From contig CABSMC010000006.1 in the NCBI GenBank assembly GCA_902478715.1, forward strand, positions 1 through 53,279: 53,279 nucleotides of DNA. The letters run 5' to 3'. The notes under the pieces were generated by a model, which saw only the letters and a program-made list of their open reading frames with translations, was not told the DNA's origin and did no database searches. Below are positions 24,507-32,326 of the stretch, one piece after another (positions within the stretch are counted from its first letter, which is position 1; every line of letters starts with the position of its first letter). The stretch is from an uncultured Adlercreutzia sp. GTDB lineage: Bacteria; Actinomycetota; Coriobacteriia; Coriobacteriales; Eggerthellaceae. The position numbers and the translations under genes were made by a program.

Positions 24507-26147
24507 CTACTTCCCGCGCACGGCGTCGGCGGGGTGGATGGTCATGGACTGGAAGCGGTCGACCATCACGGTGTCGTCGAAGTGCTGGTCGTAGAACTGC
24601 TGGATGGACGTGTCCACTTTGTCGCCGGAGAGGCGCTCGTACCAGCAGTCCAGGGCCTGCAGGGTCATCACGGCATCGGCCAGCATGAACACGGCGGCCA
24701 CCACGGTCAGCCCGTAGCGCCAGTTCCACGGAATGAAGTTCACGAGCCGCAGCATGAAGGGCAGCAGCAGCTTGATCCACACCACGCCGAGCAGACCCCA
24801 GCAGGCCATGAACGGAAGACACGTGCGGCCGCCGAACAGCGAGCCGGGCATGTTGGAGTAATCCCAGGCCACCGCGCCGAACGCGTACTGCATGAACAGG
24901 CTTACGAACGCCTCGAAGGCGCCGCCGATGACGGCCGCCACCAGGAAGATGACAAGCCAGTTGCTCTTGTGGAAGCGATTGAGGAATATGGTCATGAGCA
25001 CGGCGCCGCAGCCGTAGATGGGGGAGAACGGGCCGAACAGCAGGCCCGCGCGGTCCTGCCACTGGCCTGGCACCACGAACAGGAAGTGCACGATCTCCTC
25101 CATGAGCAGCCCCAGCACGCTGGCCACCACGAAGATCCAGAACAGGTTGAAGAAGTTCAGCGTGATGTAGCCCTTGCCCGAAAGGTCGCGGCCGAGCGTG
25201 CCAGCCTCCCCTTCCGCATGCTCTTCGGCTTCGCGAGCTTTGCGATGGGCACGGCGCTCTTCCAAAAGCGACGGATCCAGATAGCTTTGCAGAGCCACCG
25301 TGACCGCGAAACCGATGCCGTAGGGAATGAGCTCATAGCTGATGCCCGTCAGCATAATGGAGCACAGGGCGCCCGCCAGAAGGAGCACGTACAACCCGTA
25401 GGAGAGCAACGCCGCCCAGCGCCGCTGGTTGCGAATGAGGCGCACGCCGAACACGATGAGCGTGATGGCGAGGACCACCAGCACGGCCAAGTTCACAAAG
25501 GTCACCACAATCGTAGAGAGGCCTTCGCCGCGCATAGCCCCGGATTCGAACAGGGTCACGGCCTGGTAAATGGTCTTCGCGATGACCGGCAGCGCGACGC
25601 CCGAGCCGATAATGAGCAGCACGCCGAACACGCGCAGCACCACCGGCAGGCGCTTCTTGTCGGCGGGGCTGGTGAATTCGGCAGCGATAGTGGCCGTGGT
25701 CTCGTCGAAGGCATGCTTCTTTTCGGCCAGGGCCTCCTTGGCATCGCCGACGACGATGCTCGGATGCTCCACGGCATGGGCGACATCGCGGGCCTCGTCG
25801 GCGGCATGGGCGAGCTTTTTCTCAGCCGCCCGAGCGATGCGTTCGGGATGGCGCACATCGTCGAGAGTTTCGCGAACCTTCTCCTTGTCGCGGGCAATAT
25901 CGGCCGCCAGCTCGGCGCGGTCGTTGTGCAGCTGGTCGTGCCATTCGCGATGAGTTTCGGCCACATCGGCCTTTTCGAATTCCACAGCCTTCTCAAGGTC
26001 GTCCCGCAGGTCGGCCTCGGCCTTGCGCGCGGCCTCTTCCAGATGCTCTACACCCGCATGCGTGGCGGAGGTCGCCTTGTCACGATGCTCCCCGCGCCCG
26101 TCACCGGTAACGTTGCTTTGGCGCGGCTCGCGCTTCTCATCTCCCAT
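24507..26147 (-). CDS. Large membrane protein, putative ABC-transporter type IV (PF06541-like) with coiled-coil N-terminus
   Basis: A 546-residue protein. Residues about 1-170 are a charged, alanine-rich, probably coiled-coil region (repeated A-E-x-x and D-x-x-H-P-E patterns). About four hydrophobic segments follow, then a charged linker, then a C-terminal block of about six helices with P-F-S-P-I-Y-G-C-G-A and W-D-Y-S-N-M-P, which matches the CmpB-like domain named putative ABC-transporter type IV. No ATPase lies nearby, so transport is doubtful and the role is unknown. It starts at ATG 26147 with AAGGAGG upstream. Confidence 0.75.
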   Translation of the reverse strand: MGDEKREPRQSNVTGDGRGEHRDKATSATHAGVEHLEEAARKAEADLRDDLEKAVEFEKADVAETHREWHDQLHNDRAELAADIARDKEKVRETLDDVRHPERIARAAEKKLAHAADEARDVAHAVEHPSIVVGDAKEALAEKKHAFDETTATIAAEFTSPADKKRLPVVLRVFGVLLIIGSGVALPVIAKTIYQAVTLFESGAMRGEGLSTIVVTFVNLAVLVVLAITLIVFGVRLIRNQRRWAALLSYGLYVLLLAGALCSIMLTGISYELIPYGIGFAVTVALQSYLDPSLLEERRAHRKAREAEEHAEGEAGTLGRDLSGKGYITLNFFNLFWIFVVASVLGLLMEEIVHFLFVVPGQWQDRAGLLFGPFSPIYGCGAVLMTIFLNRFHKSNWLVIFLVAAVIGGAFEAFVSLFMQYAFGAVAWDYSNMPGSLFGGRTCLPFMACWGLLGVVWIKLLLPFMLRLVNFIPWNWRYGLTVVAAVFMLADAVMTLQALDCWYERLSGDKVDTSIQQFYDQHFDDTVMVDRFQSMTIHPADAVRGK

Positions 26148-26290
26148 GGCCGGCCTCCTTTTCCCTGAACGCGTGTCTCGGCATCCAGTGTAAAGGGGCG
26201 CCCCGTGAAACCATGACCAGCTGACGCAACGTCTGCCAACCCGATAAGCCCTCGTTATGCAGCGGTTACGGGAAACAAGCGGCCGGCGAC

Positions 26291-26377
26291 CTATCCCCAG
26301 CAGGCAATGAACATCGCAATGCCCACGAACACGACGGCCAGTCCCATAACGGCCATAATGTCGCTCAACTTGTGCAC
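26291..26377 (-). CDS. 28-residue single-pass membrane peptide (copy 1)
   Basis: GTG 26377 has GAGGAGG upstream with good spacing. The product is hydrophobic after the first six residues (HKLSDIMAVMGLAVV then F-V-G-I-A-M-F-I-A-C-W-G): one membrane helix with a short polar N-terminus. A partly decayed second copy lies at 27948-28025. Twelve bases of an ECF-like -10 region (CTTCTCAAACGT) lie about 46 bases upstream. No family is recognised. Confidence 0.6.
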   Translation of the reverse strand: MHKLSDIMAVMGLAVVFVGIAMFIACWG

Positions 26378-26422
26378 GTCAGCCTCCTCGCGCTCGTTCT
26401 GCCCCGATTCTCTATTTACTAG

Positions 26423-26434
26423 ACGTTTGAGAAG
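26423..26434 (-). promoter_or_regulatory. ECF-like -10 element before the 28-residue peptide
   Basis: The minus strand reads CTTCTCAAACGT, identical over 12 bases to the -10 side of the minus-strand ECF promoter at 32118-32152. A TGCAAC lies 17 bases upstream of its CGT. It could place the tiny membrane peptide under the same sigma factor. Confidence 0.35.
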
Positions 26435-26459
26435 TCCGTTTTGTTGCACGCCCCACCCA

Positions 26460-26789
26460 CCTTCCACAAAAGCAGCACGAACCAGAGAGCGCCTCGACCG
26501 CGAAAGAGGGTCGGCAAAGAACAGCGCCGACGCTGACTCGCAGCTGGCTGACCCGGAAGCGCCACAAGAGCCCGACATCGAAGCTCTCTGCGCCAAGGCC
26601 GCCCGTACCTACGACCTCACCCGCCGCGAAGAGGACGTGCTGTGCCTCCTCGTTGAAGGGCGCACGGCACCGCAAATCGCCGAGGAGCTCGTCGTCTCGC
26701 CCAACACCGTTAAAACCCACGTGCGCAACCTCTATCGAAAGCTCGGCATCAACCGCCGCGCCGACCTCGCCTGCCGCCTCGGGAGCTAA
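26460..26789 (+). pseudogene. C-terminal fragment of a LuxR-family regulator
   Basis: The frame ending at 26789 encodes a linker and a complete LuxR helix-turn-helix (L-T-R-R-E-E-D-V-L-C-L-L-V-E-G-R ... T-V-K-T-H-V-R-N-L-Y-R-K-L-G-I). The multi-pass membrane domain that should precede it is missing; upstream the frame runs antisense through the 28-residue peptide gene. No start codon with a ribosome site is seen. It is most likely a truncated relic, though a free-standing DNA-binding domain cannot be excluded. Confidence 0.65.
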
Positions 26790-26973
26790 GAAGCGGCTCT
26801 CGCAAGGTAGCAGCACGCGCTGGTATTGCTCAATTCCTGACTTTGTGGAAGCTATGCTGTGATGTTTGTGCTATATTGATAGCAGCGCTCTTTCTTGCAG
26901 CATGTTTCGCGCGGTTCTCGCCTATTTGCTGAGCGTCTTCTATCCATTTTTTACGTAGGAAGGAGACTTGAGC

Positions 26974-27936
26974 ATGTCTGAAGCAGCCAGCACATCGAGC
27001 ATCGTCCTTTTCGAATCCGCCGATGGGGAGGTGAGATTGGATGTCGCGGTTGACGCCGGAAAGGATGAAATTTGGCTCAATCGCTCGCAGATGTCCCTTC
27101 TGTTCGACCGCGATATCAAAACCATTGGCAAGCATATCGCCAACGCGCTTAAGGAGGAATTGGAAGACTCGCCGAAACCAGTTGTCGCAAAATTTGCGAC
27201 AACTGCTTCTGATGGCAAATCGTACCAGGTCGAGTACTACAACCTCGACGTCATCATCTCAGTCGGCTACCGCGTGAAGTCCCAACGCGGCGTTGAATTC
27301 CGCCGCTGGGCCACCGACGTCCTGCGTCGTTATATCGTCGAGGGCCGCGCCGAGAACGAGAAGCGCCTGGCGCAGCTTGCCCAGGTCATCTCAGTCATGG
27401 AGCGTCTCCCGCAGGAGATCGGCGCCGCGCAGATTCTAGAGATCGTGAAAAGCTATGCACCCGCCCTCGACCTTCTGGACGACTACGACCACCAGCGCCT
27501 CGCCCGCCCCGATGGGTCGAAGGGTGTGTACGTACTGTCTTACGAAGAGTGCCGCGACCTCATCGGCAGCCTGCGCTTCGCCGGCGAGAGCGACATCTTC
27601 GGCGTGGAGAAGGACGATTCGTTCCACAGCAGCATCGCGGCCATTTACCAGTCCTTCGGAGGTCAGGAGATATATCCCTCCGTGCAGGAGAAGGCAGCGA
27701 ACCTGTTGTACTTTGTTGTGAAGAACCACTCGTTCCACGATGGAAACAAGCGCATCGCCGCCAGCCTCTTTTTGTACTTCCTCGACCGCAACGGCCTTCT
27801 GTACGAGGATGGCCGCAAGCTCATCGGCGATGACGCACTCGTGGCCACCACCATTATGATTGCCGAGTCGCGGCCCGATGAGAAAGAGGCCATGGTGTCG
27901 CTCGTGATGAACTTCCTAGCCCTAGGAACCCAATAG
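26974..27936 (+). CDS. RhuM-type DNA-binding domain fused to a Fic domain
   Basis: A 320-residue protein. ATG 26974 is preferred over the TTG six bases before it, because the ribosome site GGAAGGAG sits at the right distance. The N-terminal half is RhuM/Bro-N-like (I-W-L-N-R-S-Q-M-S-L-L-F, Y-Y-N-L-D-V-I-I-S-V-G-Y-R-V-K-S), and the C-terminal half carries the Fic motif H-S-F-H-D-G-N-K-R. Fic enzymes transfer AMP or other nucleotide groups to target proteins. Fusions of this form are common in accessory DNA and may act as toxin-like or regulatory modules. No separate antitoxin gene is seen. Confidence 0.88.
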   Translation: MSEAASTSSIVLFESADGEVRLDVAVDAGKDEIWLNRSQMSLLFDRDIKTIGKHIANALKEELEDSPKPVVAKFATTASDGKSYQVEYYNLDVIISVGYRVKSQRGVEFRRWATDVLRRYIVEGRAENEKRLAQLAQVISVMERLPQEIGAAQILEIVKSYAPALDLLDDYDHQRLARPDGSKGVYVLSYEECRDLIGSLRFAGESDIFGVEKDDSFHSSIAAIYQSFGGQEIYPSVQEKAANLLYFVVKNHSFHDGNKRIAASLFLYFLDRNGLLYEDGRKLIGDDALVATTIMIAESRPDEKEAMVSLVMNFLALGTQ

Positions 27937-27947
27937 GGCCACAATCG

Positions 27948-28025
27948 CTAGGCGGCAACCGCAGTGATATCCACAAACACGACGACCAACCCCATAACGG
28001 CCATGATGCTGCTCAGCTTGCACAC
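27948..28025 (-). pseudogene. Decayed second copy of the 28-residue membrane peptide
   Basis: GTG 28025 starts a 25-residue frame, CKLSSIMAVMGLVVV then F-V-D-I-T-A-V-A-A. It matches copy 1 closely over the first 17 residues and then diverges, with an Asp in the membrane helix. The ribosome site of copy 1 is lost here (AGTAGTTTGAC in its place). The copies lie 1.65 kb apart in the same orientation and flank the LuxR fragment and the RhuM-Fic gene. Confidence 0.55.
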
Positions 28026-28099
28026 GTCAAACTACTTGTGGACTCTCTTAGCTAAAGATCGCGCAAACACTACAACTGCAACACAGGCCTTTCGCGATC

Positions 28100-28141
28100 T
28101 TGCTGCTGTTCTATTTTCGTACTATACTCAGTAATACGAAA
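28100..28141 (+). promoter_or_regulatory. Promoter and operator of the toxin-antitoxin pair
   Basis: TTGCTG (28100-28105), a 17-base spacer, then TATACT (28123-28128). A perfect inverted repeat, TTTCGTA (28115-28121) and TACGAAA (28135-28141), brackets the -10, as expected for self-repression by a ribbon-helix-helix antitoxin. The toxin gene starts 11 bases later. Confidence 0.7.
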
Positions 28142-28151
28142 GGAGACGACC

Positions 28152-28421
28152 ATGGAGCAAGCAATCGTGCATCCACGCGTATATGAGCGCCATCCGGAAC
28201 TGCAGGAAAAGGACGTTCTCAGCGCATGGGATAACATGGTTGCCTTTCTCCCCCGCTTGGAAAGCGAGCCCACTCGATACATCGCAGTCGGCTCTGACCC
28301 AAACGGCCGGCTCCTCGAGATGGTGGCGCAAAAAGCGCGCGATGGGCGTTGGATCATCTTCCACGCCATGACGCCACCTTCTCGAAAAACGCTCATCGAA
28401 CTTAAGCTAGTTAGGAGGTAG
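28152..28421 (+). CDS. Probable toxin, BrnT-like/DUF4258-type small protein
   Basis: An 89-residue basic protein with AAGGAG before ATG 28152. The core pattern, R-Y-I-A-V-G-S-D-P-N-G-R-L-L-E-M-V and then W-I-I-F-H-A-M-T-P, fits the small RelE/BrnT-like RNase fold in which a strand carrying a His follows the basic centre. The downstream gene is a ribbon-helix-helix protein four bases away, and the promoter carries a self-control palindrome. A type II toxin-antitoxin pair is the best reading; the exact family is not certain. Confidence 0.7.
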   Translation: MEQAIVHPRVYERHPELQEKDVLSAWDNMVAFLPRLESEPTRYIAVGSDPNGRLLEMVAQKARDGRWIIFHAMTPPSRKTLIELKLVRR

Positions 28422-28425
28422 CCCC

Positions 28426-28698
28426 ATGGAACGCGATCACATCAACGAGCTTTTGGGGATGACCGAAGAGCAACTAGACGAAGTTGCCGCCAGCTTTGAG
28501 AACGGCACCTGGGACCGCTCCGAATACGGTGCACCTGGCCGCGGACGCCCAGCCGCGTTCGGCGAGACTATGAAACCTGTAACCTTCAAGGAAACGCCTT
28601 CGGTCATCGCCGCCATGGACGAACGCGCCGCCGCTTTAGGTTCCTCCCGATCAGATTACTTGCGGGCCCTCGTAGCCAAAGATCTCGCGATGGCTTAA
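28426..28698 (+). CDS. Probable antitoxin with ribbon-helix-helix C-terminus
   Basis: A 90-residue protein. The C-terminal 40 residues (P-V-T-F-K-E-T-P-S-V-I-A-A-M-D-E-R-A-A-A-L-G-S-S-R-S-D-Y-L) are a CopG/Arc-type ribbon-helix-helix domain. The N-terminal half (L-G-M-T-E-E-Q-L-D-E) with a G-R-P-A stretch probably binds the toxin. It would repress the promoter through the inverted repeat at 28115-28141. It lies four bases after the toxin gene, that is, in toxin-first order. Confidence 0.75.
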   Translation: MERDHINELLGMTEEQLDEVAASFENGTWDRSEYGAPGRGRPAAFGETMKPVTFKETPSVIAAMDERAAALGSSRSDYLRALVAKDLAMA

Positions 28699-28720
28699 GC
28701 TGTCCAGGAAGCAAAAAGCT

Positions 28721-29527
28721 CTAATCCCCATAGGGAATAACCCCCGTAAAGGGATAGAAGCCGTCGGTGGCTATGAGAAGGTAGTTGTCGGCGCCGCCGA
28801 ATTCGTCGTCGGAGGCGTCGATGACGTACACGTTGGCAAAGTGGCCGCGTAGGCGCTCCACCTGGGAGAAGAGGCGGTACATGGCGTCGCCGGTGTATTC
28901 CACGACGCAGTTGGCCATAAGCAGGCCACCCGGCGTCAAGCGCGCGTGGGCGCAGGCGATGCCCTCGTCGCTAGAGAAAAACGGCACCGCCTCGCGTCCG
29001 ACGAAGACGTCGTTGATGATAACGTCGTAGGGGTCGCCGTCCAACCGACGCAGGAACGCCTCCCCATCTTCCACGAAGATGCGCAGATCGTCGGCGCGGC
29101 CCTCGACGGCCAGCTGCGTCTCCAGACGATCAAGGAAGAAACGCTCCCGGGCGATTTGCACCATAGCTGGATCGATTTCCACCACGTCCAGCGCAACGCC
29201 CGGATACTCCAGCAGCAGCTGCTTGGGATAGGCGAACCCGGCGCCGCCGAGCATAAGCACGCGGTTTACGATCAGCGGATCCGGCGCCTCGGGAAGCACC
29301 GCCTCGAAGAGGTGATCGAAGGAGCGCAGGTACGCAAAGGGGCACGTTGCCCAGCGCTCGTCCAAGTACGTCGCCGACTGAAGCACCCCGCCCACATTCA
29401 GCATGCGCACAAGCGACCCGTCCCCCGCCGGCATCGCATACACCGCCGCCTCCCCAAACAGCGCCGGGAACACCTCGCGCTTCCCTGCGCGACCGGTAAC
29501 CCTATCCCACCAATCCGCCAGCACCAT
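28721..29527 (-). CDS. Spermidine synthase-like methyltransferase-fold protein
   Basis: A 268-residue protein. ATG 29527 is chosen (AAAGGGG upstream); a longer frame has no coding look. The Rossmann part shows V-L-M-L-G-G-A-G-F-A-Y-P, an acidic D-V-V-E-I-D-P-A-M loop and D-V-I-I-N-D-V-F, the layout of spermidine-synthase-like proteins. Key polyamine-site residues are not evident, so it may be a relative with another substrate. It stands alone, convergent with the antitoxin gene. Confidence 0.8.
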   Translation of the reverse strand: MVLADWWDRVTGRAGKREVFPALFGEAAVYAMPAGDGSLVRMLNVGGVLQSATYLDERWATCPFAYLRSFDHLFEAVLPEAPDPLIVNRVLMLGGAGFAYPKQLLLEYPGVALDVVEIDPAMVQIARERFFLDRLETQLAVEGRADDLRIFVEDGEAFLRRLDGDPYDVIINDVFVGREAVPFFSSDEGIACAHARLTPGGLLMANCVVEYTGDAMYRLFSQVERLRGHFANVYVIDASDDEFGGADNYLLIATDGFYPFTGVIPYGD

Positions 29528-29936
29528 CGCCCCTTTCCGAGCCTGCAACTGCGACCACGGCCGAACCTTATCGCACTCTGTGCCACAGTATCGCACAGAA
29601 ACCGCCGCGTTAGTTTCAGTTGCTTGCCTGATCGGGCGGCAATCGCTATGGTTGAAGGTTGAATCGAATAGTCGGCGATGAGGAGGGCCTTGTGGTGGCC
29701 ACTGCCCTCTACGCCATACTGGAGTTCTCGGGTTCCCTAGCGACCCAAGAAGCAGCAATTAATCGCACCGTCATCTCCGTAGAGACGATCTCGGAGCCGT
29801 AGTCCTTGTTGCCGAACGATCTATCGATGGATCTCGGAAAACCGATCTGTTCGGCTTGCAACAATCCCTTTTGCATTTCCGCAAACCCGATCTATGCAGT
29901 TCTACGGTCGAGGCAACCGCAAAAGCAAGAGCCACA
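29528..29936. other. Intergenic region with one possible 36-residue frame
   Basis: A GTG at 29692 with AGGAGG five bases upstream opens a 36-codon frame to TAG 29800-29802 (product begins V-A-T-A-L-Y-A-I-L-E-F). No relatives are recognised, and it may be a gene relic. The rest holds no gene or T-rich terminator that I can see. Confidence 0.3.
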
Positions 29937-31481
29937 TCACCGTACCGCCAAGCCATCGGATAAAAGTTCGATCGTCGCACGACATTCCATAGTATCGCTA
30001 TCATAATTCGGCACCCCGTTAGGGCAATCGATCTTGACATCGAAAGCAATCGGCGCATTTTCGACCGTGGAGACGAAGCGCGCAATTACATAATCTCCGC
30101 CACCTTGGAACTCGGTGACACAGTTGAGCACGAGATCCATCGTCACGCCATCTCCCGCCTCGAGCCGAGGCCAAGCAAGAGCAAGTTCTTCGAGCGGTTC
30201 CGCACGCTGCAACGCATCATCATAGGTAGAAAAATCAATAAGCGCTGCATCGGTGGGAGCATTTCCCAGAGAATCTTCCACGAGCAAATCTACCCGGCGG
30301 GCAGCCAGCCATCCTCCTTCAGGCTCTATCAACACGTTCGAGGGCCTATCGAAGAGAAGCGGGTCGGTGCGCTTCACAGCTTCCCAGCTAATAGGCGAGC
30401 CCCCCAATTCCACCTCTAAATCGTTGCTCACTACTAAAGGAATACCGCACGTAGCCGAAAAAGATCCTGCCTTTACCGGCACGCTTAGAGAAAGCCCCGT
30501 AACCGATTGACCATTTTCAGTCTCCCAAGAGATATCTGAAGACACGAAGCCCTCGAAGAGAGATTTATTGCCTTCATCCACAAAAGGCACCACGGGCTCG
30601 CCAAATACTGCTAAAACGTTGGCTATCTCTTTGCCCGGAGATGTATCTGTCTCTGGAAGCTCGGAAAGCCTTACGAGCGTTTCCGACGACATTTCTTCCT
30701 TCGACAACTTTAAAAAGGCATAGGGATCGTAGTCGTACGAAACAACACCCGCACCAAGACACACACCGACCAAAGCCGCCAGCACCGCAGTCCCTGCCGC
30801 CATGCGAATCGCCCGCATTCGCATGGCGCGCTCGTCAGGCACCTTGCCAATCACAAAGCGTGCATGGACGCCATCGACCGCTTCAAGCTGAAAGCCTAGA
30901 ATCTGGGCGAGACGCGCGGCAACGCCCCCGAAGGCTATTCCCGCCAGATCAACGACCACATCAACAACATCAGCAATCCCAAGCGAAAGAGCGTACTGCA
31001 CACCTTCGATAAAGCACACGATCAAGAGACCAACTGCTACGGTTTTAGGCAAAGACCTGAGCCGCCACGCAACAAGCGTGCCCAGAGGAACGAACAAGAG
31101 AAAATTTACACCCACTGATACGGGATACTCTATAATCTGCAAGAGAAGATCGGAGAGATCGAAGTTGACCTCTCCGATACCCATGCTTTTCAAAAAGACA
31201 ATAGCAACGAAGCACACCGCATAAATGCCGCAGAGCACCTTCCAATAAATAACGTTGAAGTGGTTAGAGAGCAGCTGATACAGCGCAAAATAGGCGAGAG
31301 CCGCCACTGCAAACGCAAACATCCCAAGAAGGTTGCCCTGGCTCACATCTCCCATCCCGAGAAAATGCCCAAGCATAACCATACTCGGCAAAGCACTTGT
31401 TCGCATGGCAGATACCAGCAAAGCGAAAATGACCAGACTGCCCATCAAGCTGAATACGGCTTTCGCGCCTCTCGAATGCAT
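29937..31481 (-). CDS. VanZ-like membrane protein with large extracytoplasmic domain
   Basis: A 514-residue protein. ATG 31481 is preferred because GAGGAGG lies five bases upstream; an ATG at 31499 is less likely. Residues about 8-200 hold five or six membrane helices with the VanZ-like N-F-L-L-F-V-P-L-G-T-L and F-I-E-G-V-Q-Y-A-L ... D-V-V-V-D-L-A-G-I pattern. Another helix at about 230-250 leads to a beta-rich extracellular part of roughly 260 residues (E-V-E-L-G-G-S-P-I-S-W-E). VanZ domains are linked to glycopeptide and lipopeptide resistance. It follows the secreted protein gene by 27 bases on the same strand, so the two are probably co-transcribed and may interact. Confidence 0.78.
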   Translation of the reverse strand: MHSRGAKAVFSLMGSLVIFALLVSAMRTSALPSMVMLGHFLGMGDVSQGNLLGMFAFAVAALAYFALYQLLSNHFNVIYWKVLCGIYAVCFVAIVFLKSMGIGEVNFDLSDLLLQIIEYPVSVGVNFLLFVPLGTLVAWRLRSLPKTVAVGLLIVCFIEGVQYALSLGIADVVDVVVDLAGIAFGGVAARLAQILGFQLEAVDGVHARFVIGKVPDERAMRMRAIRMAAGTAVLAALVGVCLGAGVVSYDYDPYAFLKLSKEEMSSETLVRLSELPETDTSPGKEIANVLAVFGEPVVPFVDEGNKSLFEGFVSSDISWETENGQSVTGLSLSVPVKAGSFSATCGIPLVVSNDLEVELGGSPISWEAVKRTDPLLFDRPSNVLIEPEGGWLAARRVDLLVEDSLGNAPTDAALIDFSTYDDALQRAEPLEELALAWPRLEAGDGVTMDLVLNCVTEFQGGGDYVIARFVSTVENAPIAFDVKIDCPNGVPNYDSDTMECRATIELLSDGLAVR

Positions 31482-31508
31482 CTCTACCTCCTCAACCATC
31501 CTACGTCA

Positions 31509-31970
31509 TCAGCTGTAAAAACTGCCGCTAATATTGAACTTCGCAACCATGTTGGTAGACTGGAACCAAAATCGGTAAGTACCTTTAGGACAATACGTCG
31601 AGAAAACCTGGTTCGTCTTATTCCCAAGATACGTCTTGGCTCCAACCGTTTGCCATCGATTAAGGCCGATATACTGCTCGATACGTACGGTCATAGACTG
31701 AGTTCGGGTGGTATCCGTAACTTGTTTTTGCGTATGCTTAACATAGCACGTCCTTCCCGAGGAGAGAGTCGTGGTATTAACCGAAGCCTTTCCCAGAATG
31801 CCAGTACCACTATAAGTGAAATACGTCTGGGCATAAGCTGCGGGAGCAAACACAAATCCCATCGCAAGCACAAGAGCTAGCGCAATCGCGAAGAGCTTCT
31901 TCGTTGACGTATGATCGCTCTCACATGAGTTAAGTGAGTTTCCTAGCATACAGAGTCGCGCAGTTTGCAC
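31509..31970 (-). CDS. Small secreted beta-rich protein under a probable ECF promoter
   Basis: A 153-residue protein. The start is GTG 31970, with AAGGAGG seven bases upstream. A polar lead of about 23 residues precedes a signal peptide (K-K-L-F-A-I-A-L-A-L-V-L-A-M-G) that ends A-Y-A-Q at about residues 45-48. The mature 105 residues are rich in T, S, Y and aromatic residues, have two cysteines, and end N-I-S-G-S-F-Y-S, a beta-sandwich-like pattern recalling the small proteins at 2.2 and 4.3 kb. It is the first gene before the VanZ-like protein. Confidence 0.7.
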   Translation of the reverse strand: MQTARLCMLGNSLNSCESDHTSTKKLFAIALALVLAMGFVFAPAAYAQTYFTYSGTGILGKASVNTTTLSSGRTCYVKHTQKQVTDTTRTQSMTVRIEQYIGLNRWQTVGAKTYLGNKTNQVFSTYCPKGTYRFWFQSTNMVAKFNISGSFYS

Positions 31971-32117
31971 AATAGCCTCCTTAATCTAGTCGCCAATATC
32001 GCTCCTATCGAAATAAATCTCTCCCACGGAGCTTTCGCGGTTCTTTTTTCGCGAGTGTCTCGTTAGGCCATCGCCGGCATAGCCAAACTTGGGAAAATCT
32101 TCCTCTCGTCCTTATAA

Positions 32118-32152
32118 ACGTTTGAGAAGACGAAAGCGTAACGAGAATGCAA
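32118..32152 (-). promoter_or_regulatory. ECF-type promoter of the secreted protein/VanZ operon
   Basis: On the minus strand, TTCTCGTTACGCTTT leads to TCTCAAACGT, with 16 bases between GTTACG and CGT. It matches the facing plus-strand element at 32209-32243 at 23 of 30 positions with identical spacing. The secreted protein starts about 150 bases downstream. Confidence 0.6.
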
Positions 32153-32208
32153 AAATATATTTCAGAAAATGTCTTCCGTCGTTAACCCATGACTATTTTC
32201 GACGTATT

Positions 32209-32243
32209 TGCAATTCTGGTTGCGTTTTAATGGTCTCAAACGT
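32209..32243 (+). promoter_or_regulatory. ECF-type promoter of the sigma/anti-sigma operon
   Basis: TTCTGGTTGCGTTTT leads to TCTCAAACGT (32234-32243), with 16 bases between GTTGCG and CGT. It is nearly the same as the divergent element at 32118-32152, so self-activation by the sigma factor is likely. The sigma gene starts 83 bases downstream. Confidence 0.6.
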
Positions 32244-32326
32244 AATTGATAGTAAGGCGCGTACAAGGAAGCGAGGATCGCGTCTGCAAGATCGGGGTGA
32301 CCGAAGCAGCTGAAGGAGGTGAGGAA

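Noticed and set aside
24390..26168. A 592-codon plus-strand frame over the large membrane protein
   Set aside because: It is a histidine/glutamine-rich antisense shadow that begins inside the LysR gene.
26291..26377. The 28-residue peptide as the small MetS-type subunit of a sodium symporter
   Set aside because: The only such symporter (43.6 kb) lies far away, and the peptide lacks the expected sequence pattern.
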